A DNA stretch of 64,000 nt, from contig OY978098.1 in assembly GCA_963854735.1 (NCBI GenBank), forward strand, positions 744,001-808,000. The letters are read 5' to 3'. The stretch is from Marvania coccoides. Lineage: Eukaryota; Chlorophyta; Trebouxiophyceae; Chlorellales; Chlorellaceae. Below, one piece after another: positions 44,768-55,405 of the stretch. Numbering within the stretch: position 1 is the first letter of the stretch; each line of letters starts with the position of its first letter. A program made the position numbers and the translations under genes. The notes beneath the pieces are model-generated. The model was not told the DNA's origin, did no database searches, and saw only the letters and a list, made by a program, of their open reading frames with translations.

Positions 44768-47511
44768 TCACCGAGCGGTGTTGGGATTGAACATCCGCAG
44801 CACGCCCCGTGCGGGCTGTGCCAATGCTGCCCCACGGTTGCTGCCTTTGCCCGACCCTCCCAGCGCCTGGCCGTTCTCCTTCCCTCCTGCCGTCGCCACC
44901 ACCGAACTATTCCCTTGCAGCTGCTTATTCTGGGCCATCATGTTAATCAGCGCCTCGGTGGCCTCGATCTTGCCATGCGCCACGTCCACCTCGCGGCGGC
45001 TCGCCGCCAGCGCTGCGTGCAGGGCAGCCACCTCGGCCGCCCGCTGCTCATCGCTCCGCCTCGCTTTCTTCACTTCAGACGAAAGCTCGTCCACTGCGCT
45101 CGCCAGCACATCCCGCTCCCCCATCAACCCCTCCACCTGCACTCCCCGCTGCTGCAGGTCCTCCCTCGCCTCGTCAAGCTCCTTGCGGAGGCCAATCAGC
45201 TCTGAGCGACGGCCCTCATGGCCCTGTATCGCCTCCTGCAGCTCGCACACCGCCCCCATAAGCGCTGTGCGCTCCTCTCCCAGCCGCTGCACCTCCGTCC
45301 CTGTCGCCGCCGCGGCGTCTTTCGTCTCCACCAGCGCCTTGCGCAGCTTGGCCAGCTCTGTTTGCGCCAGAGAAAATTCGGAGCTGCGCTGCTCCGCGTC
45401 TGCCAGCAGCGCAGAGATCTCCTGCCCCAGGCTCTCCTCCCCAGCCACCCGCTCGCTCTCCACCTCGCGCACCATGTCTTTGAGCCCCTCGATCTGCTCC
45501 TTCAGGTCGTCGATGCGCCATGCCTTAGCCTCCAGCTCCGACGCGCCCTCCTCCACAGCCGCCTCGAGTTCAGCCACGCGGGCGCTCAGCTGCGCGGTGC
45601 CTTCCTGCAGCTGCTCGATGCGGGCATCCTTGATCGCGACGGCGCTGCGCAGCCGCGACAGCTCGGTGGTGGCCGTGGCACGTGCTGCCTCCGCGACAGA
45701 CGCCCGTTCCTCGGCGTCCACCAGCCGGCGCTCCACCTCATCCAGAGCAGCCCTGTCCGAGTCACCCACTGCCTGAAATAGAAAGCAAAGAAAAATGAAA
45801 ATACAGAGTTGAAATACACATTGAAAATGAACGGGGGTTTCTTTTAGTATCGCTGCTCACCTGGGTCGCTTGCAGCTGGGACTCCAGCTGAGATACCTTG
45901 GCACGCAGTCTGCTAGCGTCAGTGACGGGATCCTGCTGCAGGCTGTCCCGCAGCACCGCCAGTTCCGCTGCCATCGCCTTTGAGGCCGCGTCCTTCTTGG
46001 AGGCCGACTTGCGCAGCGCCAGGACCTCCGATTCTAGAGTGCGCAGCGTCTTGAAGTTCACCTCGATGTCGGTGGTGCGCTGCGCAGCCAACTGCGCCAG
46101 CTGGGTCTTGGCAGCGTCAGCCACCGCCCGGGCGCTCTCAGCCTCCGCGTGCGCCTCCTTGACGCAGTCTTTCAGGTCGGAGATCTGCGCCAGCAGGTCC
46201 TCAATGCGCCACTCGTTGGCCGCTGTCTGCGCTGCCTCTGCCTCAGCCTCCGCTACCTGGGCGGCATCCCGGAGGTCTGCAATCTGCACCAGCAAGTCAT
46301 CGATGCGCCATTCCTTGGCCTCCACGGCGAACTTGGTCTCCTCCGTCGCCTCCTCCAGCTCCGCCACGCGCTTCTCCAGCGCTGCGCTACGAGCCACCGC
46401 AGCCTCCATGCTGTGCAGCTTGTTCTCGGCCGTGGACAGCTGGTTTTCGAGGTCCAGCGCCACCGAGTCGTAGTGTCGTGCCTCTTTCTGCGCCGCCGCG
46501 AGCTGATTCTGCAGGGCCGCCACCTTTTTCTCCAGCTGCTCTGCCCGAATGTCGCCAGCTTTCACAGCGGCACGGCCGTGCTCCACCTGCCGTCGCAGAG
46601 TTTCTGCCTCTGCAGCAGCCTCGCTCGCGGCCGTGCGGCTCTGTTTCAGCTGGCAGCGCAGCCCGTCGGCCTCTGCGGCGGCGCGGCCCGCCGCCTCTTT
46701 CGTCTCCTTCACAGCGCCGTTTCCCTGCTGCAGGGCCGACTGGGCGGCCTCTGCCGCCTGATCCGCTGCGGCAAACGCCCGTTTCACCTGCTCCTGCGCC
46801 TCCACCTGCGCGAGCGCCAGCTTCTTCTCACGGTGCGCCACCAACGCTTCCAGTCGCAGCTGCTCCTCGCGCATCCTCTCCCGCTCCCCCTCGACGGCAG
46901 TCTCGCGAGCGGCGTGCTCCATACGCAGCGACTCCAGCATCTCCCGCAGCTGGGCGGCCTCAGAGCGCGCGGAGTTGCGCTGGCAGCGCAGTGAGTCGTT
47001 CCGCTCAGTCAGTGCCTGGATCTTAGCATCCACGTTCTTGGCGTGGTCCTCCAGCGCTGCCACCTGGGTGGCTGTGGCCATGACGGTCTTGGAGGAGGCC
47101 AGTTCGGCCTTGACCCGCTCCAGCTCACCCTCTGTTTGCTCCAGCTGGCTGGCCAGGAGCGCCGCCCGAGCCACCAGCTTGCTGGGGCTCAGGTCAAGCA
47201 CGGGAGCCGCGCTGCCCGCAGTCTGAAGGGACACGTAACGGATTTGGGATTGCATGAGTGGGAGGGGGGGGGGGGGGGGGGGATGCTTGGCATGAACAAC
47301 GTGGACCGGAGATGCGGAGATGATTTATATAAAACGCAAAAATACTCACCTCAGCGGATCGTACGCAGTTGGGTTCGATGTTTTCATCGTTGGAAAGTTC
47401 TCCCAGCGATGGCTTGCGGCCCACTGGCTTGGAGTCGACGGCCGTTGCAGCGCGATCTGAACGGTTTCCCGGGGGTCGGGCAGCTTTGCGCCGCGATGAC
47501 TTGTTGCTCAT
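44768..47511 (-). CDS. Long coiled-coil protein with repeated WRIDDL motif
   Basis: 842 residues from exons 47511..47350, 47222..45861 and 45772..44768, all GT-AG and phase 0. The first 60 residues are basic and Ser/Pro-rich (SNKSSRRKAARPPGNRSDRA); the rest is nearly continuous heptad coiled coil of Ala/Glu/Gln/Arg. A unit recurs three times: EWRIDDLLVQIADLRD, EWRIEDLLAQISDLKD and AWRIDDLKEQIEGLKD, the first two about 35 residues apart. The C-terminus is Gly/Ser/Asn-rich and ends RMFNPNTAR. Such proteins are often cytoskeletal, centrosomal or flagellar; I cannot assign the family. Intron 1 contains a poly-G run (47264-47282). The proposed transposon ends only 92 bp upstream of its ATG, so its promoter may be affected. 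Confidence 0.75.
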
Positions 47512-47602
47512 CTTATATTCTTGAGTATTTATTGTACAATAAGTAAATGCGGCAATTTGCATTTGCTCTCTGAGTAGTAACTGAAAAGTAACGAAAAAGA
47601 AA

Positions 47603-47779
47603 CATCTGGGTTTTGCGCGGGGTACACTCCAGCGTAAAAGCTGGCAACAGTCGGAAAGCATGTGTGTATTCAACGTTTTTTCGTGTGGGTGTTGCCCGAC
47701 GTTGGGCTGAGTCGCGTTGGACAACGCAACCCAACATGTCAAATATTTTCCCGACGTCTCCCAACAGTGGCGTTGAATG
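47603..47779 (+). repeat. Left inverted terminal region of the candidate transposon
   Basis: Starts with CATCTGGGTTTTG and is rich in GTTGG/CCAAC words. Read in reverse, its features follow the order of the right end: CATTCAAC, GTTGG, CGAAAAAA, TGTTGCC, then CAAAACCCAGATG. Confidence 0.6.
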
Positions 47780-48316
47780 ATGCTGGCCAGCACAGCGTCA
47801 ATGGCTATGATTACACAGTGGCGTTGCATTTCACTCAATTTCAGCCTGTGTTTCTACAGTTTTCAACGCCAAGACCGCTCATCACATTTCCCGCTTCCTC
47901 TCTGTGCACCACAGCCACTCCAAGCGATGTCAATGACTTTAAAATGGAAGGCACACGCTGTGCTAATCTCTACGGGCCCTCATCTTCAGAAATTATTTGC
48001 AAGATGACAATTTGCACGAAAACCTACCTAATCTCTTAAACCAGAATGCTTGCGCATTGAACCAGCTTTCAAATTCAAATATATCATAATTAGCATTGAA
48101 TTAGCACGTCGAAGTGGCAGCGGACTACTCAGGGAGCGGCCTCCGCGATTTTCAATTAAATAAAAATGGGGTTGTTTCGACTGCTTCACTTCTCCCTCCA
48201 GTCATTTAAGTATAAAAAATTCATATTTCCTGTATTTCATCAATATGTGTTCTGACTGGCTCCCTTGAGGTGCACATTGACTACATTACATCTATCCCAA
48301 TGCTGAACCCCCCTCT
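47780..48316. other. 3' flank of the transposase gene inside the element
   Basis: About 540 bp, AT-rich, between the left inverted repeat and the transposase stop codon. No further gene seen. Confidence 0.4.
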
Positions 48317-51300
48317 TTAAGCAACGTAGGGGTTCAGAATGGAGACATTCTCCTTTGAAGGATGCGGCTGGATGTACACGGGCCGCAAAACCTCGGCCAC
48401 GTCCACTAGCTGCGTAAAATCCACGGTGTGATTGCCGGCGCCGCGTACGGTGCGACTCTGCCGCTCCACCTTCAGCTGCGGCATCCCCAGCAGCTTCAGC
48501 CTCCAGTCAGCGTCGGCATCTTCGGCGTACCACCGAACGAAGACGAGGCGCTTGGGTGCCCGGCCGAATTGCACCTCCACAAAGGCAATCACGTCAGCGT
48601 ACCATTCGACGGGGTCTTCTTGCGAAAATCCTGCCGCCCGCACGGCAATGGAGCTGCACATACGGCTGTCGAAGACCTTGCTGACGAGCTTGACGGCCTC
48701 TGGCGGGGCGCCGATGCGGCGGTAGTACGGGCAGCCTGCAGTGCCGTACACGAGGACGGAGGGCCTGGGCGCGCCGAGCCCGTTGTCTCTTGCCAGTTGC
48801 GCGGCGTCGTATGTCAGCTGCTGCAGCTCGGGAGCTGCCTTCAGGAGGGTTGCCGCCGTGTCGTTGGTGGTGCGCTCCCCCAGCGCCAATTCTTCCATCG
48901 ACACCTTCACCGACCGCTTGGGGAACTCCACCCTTCGGTACTGCAGAGCGCGCTTCTGCAAGCTGCTCCTCCCAGCCTTTTCCTCCGCGCTGGCGTCTAG
49001 AAGGCGGTAGATGGACGCAGAACGCGCAGCGTGGCTAGAAACCTGCGACGCCATCATCTCCGGTCGATTATTCGTGAAGTTGCCCGAGCGCTTCAGGTCT
49101 TTGTGGGAGCGCTCCTGGAAGCCGGTGTCGGTGTAGGCGGAGGAGGCTACCGTTTCGATGACCTCCTCAAATTTCCGCAGAGCAAAAAATTTGAGCAACT
49201 TCCAGCCAGCCCCGCCGCGGTGGAGGTGCTCAAGCACGGCGGATTGCAGGTCGATGCGGAGAGTGCGCAGCTGGTCAATGGTGGCCTTGGTGTGGATCTC
49301 ACGCTCAAGGACGGCATCCCATTTTAGCAGCGCTGCGGTGGGGAAAATGAGGGGAATCGATTTTTAGCAATGGTTAACAAGCAGCGTGGAGGACAAAGAC
49401 GGCGCATTTTTTTGTTATAATGAAAGGTTCGATTTCCAGGGTTTTAGTTTAGAAACCGACGCACCGGCAAGGCAGCGGATGAGCGGTTCAAAGCGCTCGT
49501 CCATGAGCAGCGCTGGGCCGATAATCAGCGTGATGGCGTGCTGCTCAGCGGTTATGGACGCTTGCTCCATCCCCGTGGTGGGAATGGGCAGATTGGGGTG
49601 CTTAGGGCACTTGGCCAAGTATTGGTTGACCTGCGCTTTGAAGAATAAACAAGTAAATTTCCAATTATATATATATTTGTTGAGTTGCAAATATTTTCTA
49701 TTTTTGTAGAAGGCAAAATATAAAGTGTGTTACTTACCCTCGTCAGAATGTTCTCGTCTCCGCTGACCAACGAGTTGAGAACACTCGCAGCCACAGTCTT
49801 GCCCTTTTTCGTTTGGTGCTCAGGAACGTTGGCCACCAAGTACAGCTCCACTCCTTTATAAACGGTGTGCAGGCGATCAGCCATCGCAAGCTGATAGCAG
49901 TCGGCGGCAAAAAAGCCTGCTAGTGCTGGGCGCCGCACCCGGGCCTTTTCCACCGGTAACGAACACGTCACGCCACCACGGCGGGCTGGGTCGAAAAAAA
50001 CCACGTCATGCAACAGCGAATATTTGCTCATTTCTTTTCTTGCCGCTGTCACCGCGGCATTGCTGCCCATCGTGCCCGCCGCCCGCATGTCGGCAGCCGC
50101 CGCCGCCACGTCGAAAACGCGCAGCATGTCCTCCTCTGTGCGGCGCGGGTACTCTCCCAAGGCGTCGTCCAGCCTGTGTTGTGGCACCAAGTATGTCACG
50201 TCGGGCATGGCGCACTTTGTCCCCGTGCCAACGAGGAGTCCACCGCCAAGCGCAGGAATGTCTCCCAAAATGGCGCAACAACCGGGGTATACCCAGGCAT
50301 CACACTCCCACTGGTCTTTCAGCGACAAACCCCTGAAAAGCAGGCGGTGGAAGGTGAATGGCTATTTTTTCAAGCTGTGAGAAGGAAACAAATGGCGCTT
50401 ACGTCAAAGTGTACGACTTCAGCTCTTCAAGGGCGAGCTCCAGCGTCTTTTGGGTGACCCAATGCTGCAAGGTCGCACAAAAGCTTGCAGAAATGCCGAG
50501 AGATGTGTGGTCGAGGACCGGGATGTCTGCAATTCTGGTGGTGCCTCGCCGCTTAAAAACTGAAGAGCGGTCCAGCCCCAATGCGATGAAGTTCACGGGC
50601 TTCACCCGCAGCGCTGCATGATTCATCTTTGTCTCGTCGAAGTAAAGTCCAAAGGGCTCCACCAGCACTTCCTCGCCTAAGTTTCTTTGGCTATGAATGG
50701 CCTGCATTTCAAAAAATTAGGAAAGCAGGGAAAATTATTAACAGTAGCCATCGCAACGTTAAGAAAAACTTACAATGAGGACCCTCAAATGCTCGCCAAG
50801 CTGGGGCCGCCCAAAGAGCTCCTCTCCCTTGTTGTTGATTGCGCCAAGGTCTGCCGCTGCAACTACACCCCCCTTGAAGGCATGTTCTTGCAGCACGTTT
50901 TTAATGTGCTTCACCACGCGGCAAGTGATTACCTTCCCGTTGACCTCGATGAGGACCACCTCTTTCCACGGCTGCCCCCACACCGCCGCTTCTACGCTCG
51001 CACGCCACTCGTCAAATGCGGGAACGTTTCGCCAGCGGGCTAGGTTGCGCGAGAAGAAAACATCAAGCAAGTCGTCCGCATGAGTCCTAGGGAGGTAGGG
51101 AATGCAAGAAAGCGCCACTCGCTCTTCGGCGGTGAGGTTTGGGCCGAGGCGGCCCAAGAGTCGCTCATGTGAATGGGCCTCCTCGTCATCGTCGTCGTCA
51201 TCACCACCAAGAGCCCATTGCGGGTTGATGCAGCGATCTAGGTCGGCCGCTTCAATGCCACCGTGGTTTGAAAAGCTCGCCGACTCCGAGCGGGGCGGCA

Positions 51301-51562
51301 AGCCCTCGCAAGACGGCGGACCACAATCGCCCAGATGGAACACCTCCGCAGGCTCTAATCCACCATCTCCATCGTCTGCAGCTCCCGCCGGAACGCCGTC
51401 GCTGCTCCATTCTGCAGGTGTAGCCCCGGCGCCGACGCTCGCCACCGACGAAATCAAGCGATTCCAGCACTCTCCTCGCATCCCCAAATGCACGTGGAGG
51501 TGTTGAAAACTACGCCCACATGCTGGACACTCCTGTTTGCGCCGCTTGGGCGCCCTGAACAT
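48317..51562 (-). CDS. KDZ/Plavaka-like transposase, apparently intact
   Basis: 954 residues from exons 51562..50774, 50701..50403, 50332..49738, 49630..49465 and 49332..48317; all GT-AG, all phases agree, no internal stop. Near the N-terminus is a C2H2 finger (CPACGRSF, then HLHVHLG) after a basic patch. The catalytic region follows Plavaka in order: FDETKMN (SDKTQL-like, proposed catalytic Asp), a CCAILGDIPALGGG block, a Cys/Pro segment ending YLVPQHRLDDALGEYPRRTE, and DRLHTVYKGVELYLV (DLLHQLYKGV-like). Next comes KCPKHPNLPIPTTGM, and KFEEVIETVASSAYTDTGFQ near the end. An in-frame ATG at 51637 would add 25 residues. It could be active or domesticated. Similarity is from memory of the superfamily. 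Confidence 0.75.
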
Positions 51563-51904
51563 TTTGATTTGATTTTCACAGATGTGGAACACACGATTTT
51601 GTGGGTATCGTTTCGGAGAGGCGCCGTATGTATTCAATAGAATTTAGAATGACTATTTTATATATTTTCATGCATTTTAAAGGAAACCAATAGTTTTTCG
51701 TGGGTTGGCCAAAATAATTTTGAAAATTAACAACCGTCCGACGGTTGCCCTTGCCGGTACCATGTCCTGCAGATGGTCCTCTTGGGCGTTGTACTTAATC
51801 TTTCTATTCATGCAAGTTTACAACCGAGCAACGCCGCGTTCTGTTCAGAAATAATTTGTTTTTCAAACAGTAGTTGTCGGCGTCCACACGCCACCCCGCC
51901 CACA
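51563..51904. promoter_or_regulatory. Divergent promoter region inside the candidate element
   Basis: 342 bp between the two start codons. It includes the palindrome at 51731-51747, so one binding event could affect both genes. Confidence 0.5.
51731..51747. promoter_or_regulatory. Perfect 17-bp palindrome, candidate protein-binding site
   Basis: CAACCGTCCGACGGTTG: two 8-bp inverted halves around one C. It lies between the two divergent genes. The outer CAAC/GTTG words recur in the element ends, which suggests a transposase or regulator site. Confidence 0.5.
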
Positions 51905-53992
51905 ATGCCTCCTAGGAAACCCCGGGGCAAGCCGTCTCTTGCCAATGCGATGGACACCAGCCCCCCGTCCGCCCGTCCCTCCAACCAGCGTTCTGCCAAC
52001 GGAGATGGCCAGGTATGCGAGCTTTATAGTTTGTATGCATTTGCTGAACCTCCCACCGCTTGATTGAAATTTGTACATCCAAATTTCAACCTCCCCGGGG
52101 ACCAGCAATCCCAAATATATTGTCGGGCTGGCTGTTTTTCTTAATTAAGCAAAAATTTAAACGGTGATCTTTCCTCTCCTTCCCTACTTCCGCCCCCGGG
52201 CCCGGATCGCTCAAGGCTACCACCAAGCGTGTCATTCCTCACTCGCCTGATGCTGCCACACTCAAGGCGCCCCGCCGTGGCGGTCCGCCCACCCTTGTTG
52301 AGGATCCCAAGTTTGATTACTACTCCAGCGAGGAGGTGCCCCTCCCCTACGAGTCTGACGAGTTCGAGGAGGACGACAACGACCGCGTGCCCGAGTTACA
52401 CCCTGCTAACTTCACCCCCGAGGAGAATCAGCTCATCGACGCCGAGCGCCTTGCTCGTCCCCAGCACGAGCAGCGGGCACCCGACGCCCCCATGGCTGCC
52501 AGATACCTAAGGTTCCAGGCAACGGAGGGCAGCCCTCCCGCTGCCGCTCAGGGCCGCCGCAGCCCAGCCGGGCGTGGCCCTCAGGCGCCCCTCTCTGCCT
52601 TGTCACCCCGCCTTGTCCGCTTTTCCGACGATCCGGCAGGCTCTCCCCACCACCCCGAGCTGCTACGCGCCAGCCAGCCCTCCTCCCGCAGCCCTCGTGC
52701 TGCTGCGCAAGAGCACACCGAGGTCGAGGCGGTTTTCTCTTCCATGATGGAGCGGGTCCTTCACCTCTTGGAGCGGCAAAGCACCGAGGTCGGGGCTCTT
52801 CCACGTAAGTTGACGTTGTTAGAATAAATTCATGGTTCTTTCTCTTGTTGAGAATATGTCACCGTCGGTGCCGATTTTTTATATATATTTCCCTCGCAGG
52901 CTTGCTGCGCCTGGTCCTTGACCGGTTCGACGATGTGTTGGAGGAGATAAAAAAGCGCAGCCCTGAGAACGGCAGCGCCCCCAACAGCCGCGACAGGGAG
53001 ATGGTAGATCTTTTTTCCTTCAGTATTTTATTGGTTATCGGTGTTAAAATTGTCTTTCTCCCCCTTTAATGCGGTTTATTACAATTTAATTAAACTCGGT
53101 TTTAATTTTAATATCCCCATGCCAATGTTATTTTGCAGACCAAGGAGGTGAAGGCGCACATCATGGCGCTCGAGCTCATCGCCGACCCCAACCTGGGGGG
53201 CTTCTTCCCCTCTGCCCCGTTTGTGCAGCTGGTGGTGGCCCTCTACCTGGGCTATACCGACATCAACAGCGCGCGCATCCACGCGCGTGACCAGATCAGT
53301 GGCCTCGTTAAACGGGTGTGATAAAAAATTAATTTGCCATTTTGCCATCAAATCTGAAATCAGCGCGCCATTAACCAAGCCCTTTCCCCTTGATTATTAT
53401 GTAGGTGGGGTTGATCTTCCGCGTCAACATCCGCGGTGAGGTCGCCCGCGAGGTGAAGCAGAACTGGGTGCGGCTGTTCTCAGGCTTCGCCATTGCTGGC
53501 CGGCTGCTGATCCACCCCAACGGCAACATCGACGCCACGGTATCGCGCATGGTTCTGGAGGGGCGCGCCTATAGCGCGCTGGGCAACGAGCCCTACGCCG
53601 ACCAGCGGTACCGTACCTCCGGTATTTTCCGCCCCGCCGGCACCTCCACTCAGGCGCTGATCGCACAGATCGACTTCCTTCCCGCCACCGTCATCGCATA
53701 CATCGAGCTCGTGGTATGGTAACGTGCTGTGCTCTTTCAAACATGTCGAAATCTTCTTGCTGGCGCTTATGCAGCCATACTTTTTCAGATTTCTTTCTAT
53801 AATCTTTTTCAAAAACTGTTTTGTATTGGCAACGTGCAGCTCGAGCGCCAGATGGAGGCGCGCGACACCTCCGGCATCCGGTCTGACATACACCCTGAGG
53901 ACTACCATGCCCGGGTGGCGGAGGTGCTGCAGCGCCGCAGCGCCTACGTGTTCCCACTGGTGTCCGGGCTCGATGCTCAGGCGGAAGCATGA
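51905..53992 (+). CDS. Unknown protein paired with the transposase
   Basis: 479 residues from exons 51905..52012, 52216..52804, 52900..53003, 53139..53315, 53405..53713 and 53840..53992; phases agree throughout. Intron 1 uses an AAG acceptor (CTCAAG|GCTACC). The first 200 residues are basic/Pro-rich then acidic (MPPRKPRGKPS; SDEFEEDDNDR). From about residue 200 the protein is ordered: a helical stretch (SMMERVLHLLERQS, LVLDRFDDVLEEIKKRS), then AHIMALELIADPNLGG, GYTDINSARIHARDQISGLV and VREVKQNWVRLFSG-like helices. The layout (disordered head, compact tail) would suit a DNA-binding or multimerising accessory factor, but I recognise no family. Its position inside the inverted repeats and divergence from the transposase suggest element cargo or a second mobility gene. 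Confidence 0.7.
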
Positions 53993-54119
53993 AGGTTATT
54001 GGGGCATAGAAAAAAAACACACACACACATTTTCTTATTACCATCGAACTCATTACTCAATACTAGCATGTCAAACTAAGGATTTATCCTTAGTGAACTT
54101 TAAGCTATTTGTAAAACGT

Positions 54120-54524
54120 TTGTCCTTTGTTCATCTTTTGATGATGATTTGATGATAGCATATTTGTTTTTATGGTGATGATAGCCTGACTGAGTGGATG
54201 ATGATTCTTGCTTTTCAGCACAAGCCTTTAAAGAAATTTGTGAAACATTTGTTTTCTGACCTTCAGCGTTGCTTTCTTGTCCTTCTTCGATTCAATGTTT
54301 TTCTTTTTTTTCTTCTCAACTTGATCCCTTGCAACATTGTCATCTGTTTAACTTTTCCTCTTTTCACCATTTTTCATATAGCTTTTTTTCTAGCATTACT
54401 TTTTTTCGTATTCTCAATCAACATAGCGTTCTGCATGCTCTCCCAAATCTGTATATTTTGCGTCCTTTGTTGGCACCTTTTGATGATGCGAATATGTTTG
54501 ATTGGATGATGTTCTTGCTTTTAG
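54120..54524 (+). repeat. Diverged direct repeat in the 3' region of the element
   Basis: GTCCTTTGTT, then CTTTTGATGATG, then GATGATG and TTCTTGCTTTT occur in the same order at about 54122-54214 and 54462-54522. This suggests an old local duplication. Confidence 0.5.
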
Positions 54525-54847
54525 CCCTTTTTTATTTTTATTATGAACGTTGCCGCTCCATGAGGTGGGTCCAGGGGGCCCACACCTAGTGCGTGCCTGC
54601 TCGTGTCTTTGATAATATGCCGATTGAAATATGTGTAATAAAAGAATCGTAGCGAATGGGGAAGAAGCTAGCGGCGGCAAATGCAGGTGGCCAAAAAATA
54701 TGTTCAGAATCCTTCACTTCTACCAAAATGCGGCACCGTTGAAAAACATGTGCTACGTGGAAGCGCAGATTTACGCTGAAAACTAGAGATGCTGAAAAAC
54801 ACAAGTGTTGATCTTCACACTCCAACACTTGGAATTATTTCCAACGA

Positions 54848-54971
54848 CATTCAACACTGGCGTTGGCAATCGCTGGGGATAACACTTGTGTTGGATTGCA
54901 TATGCGAAAAAAGCTCGTATTCAGCGTCAGTGTTGGCAACAGCTGGAACGCAGTTTTCCAAAACCCAGATG
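54848..54971 (-). repeat. Right inverted terminal region of the candidate transposon
   Basis: Ends with CAAAACCCAGATG, the exact reverse complement of the left tip. It contains CATTCAAC, GTTGGCAA, GCGAAAAAA and TGTTGGCAACAGCTGG, in the same order as the reversed left end. Confidence 0.6.
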
Positions 54972-55405
54972 AAAGAGAGGCATCAATTGGCGTTTTTTAA
55001 AGTTTTTTCATCAATTGGCACCTGATTCCATTGCGAAGTGATTGTATCAATATGGGTTGAGGGCAAGTGGGGCGACTTGGCCCCTTTTTCTAAACTTGAC
55101 CAGTTGTAATTCAAGGAAATGGATGTGTCTGTCGAGCTCTTCAGTCTTCAAAAACCCGGTCTGGTGTACGTGGCACATAACCGATCGAGCCTTGAAAAGC
55201 AGATCCGCCATTTCTTTTCAAGTCAGCCTACTCCACAACCTGCTCCACAACTAGCTCCACAAACATACTTTTTATTATTGTTGAATTCTGCCATTTAAAA
55301 CTCGTTTAAATGAATTATAAACAGTGCACATCCAGCAGAAATAGCTGCAGCTCTAAAAAAATAATATAAATCAAAGATATCAAATTGATACCTGCGAGCC
55401 GCAAA

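Larger units (their letters stand above)
47603..54971. mobile_element. Candidate KDZ/Plavaka-type DNA transposon, 7.4 kb, two genes
   Basis: Both ends carry the exact 13-mer CATCTGGGTTTTG, at 47603-47615 and inverted at 54959-54971. Inside each end, 120-180 bp of GTTG/CAAC-rich sequence align imperfectly in inverted orientation. Within lie a KDZ-like transposase (minus) and an unknown gene (plus), divergent around a 17-bp palindrome. No clear target-site duplication is seen: flanks are AAAAGAAA and AAAGAGAG. The ends have diverged but the genes look open, so the element is either fairly old and still selected, or the ends are mis-set. Whether it moves cannot be told from sequence. Confidence 0.6.
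53993..55405. other. 1.4-kb spacer, right part of the element and flank
   Basis: Holds an AC microsatellite (54018-54029), a diverged direct repeat (54120-54218 and 54462-54524), an AATAAA-like signal near 54636, the right inverted end (54848-54971), and 430 bp of flank before the ABC transporter. No gene seen. Confidence 0.5.

Noticed and set aside
44778..47226. Several plus-strand frames of 180-330 codons over the coiled-coil gene
   Set aside because: Ser/Ala/Arg or His/Leu-rich shadows of an Ala/Glu/Gln-rich coiled coil on the minus strand.
48317..51562. Treating the 48.3-49.2, 49.5-50.3 and 50.8-51.6 kb frames as separate genes
   Set aside because: All four GT-AG junctions agree in phase and the joined protein follows KDZ order, so one gene explains them.
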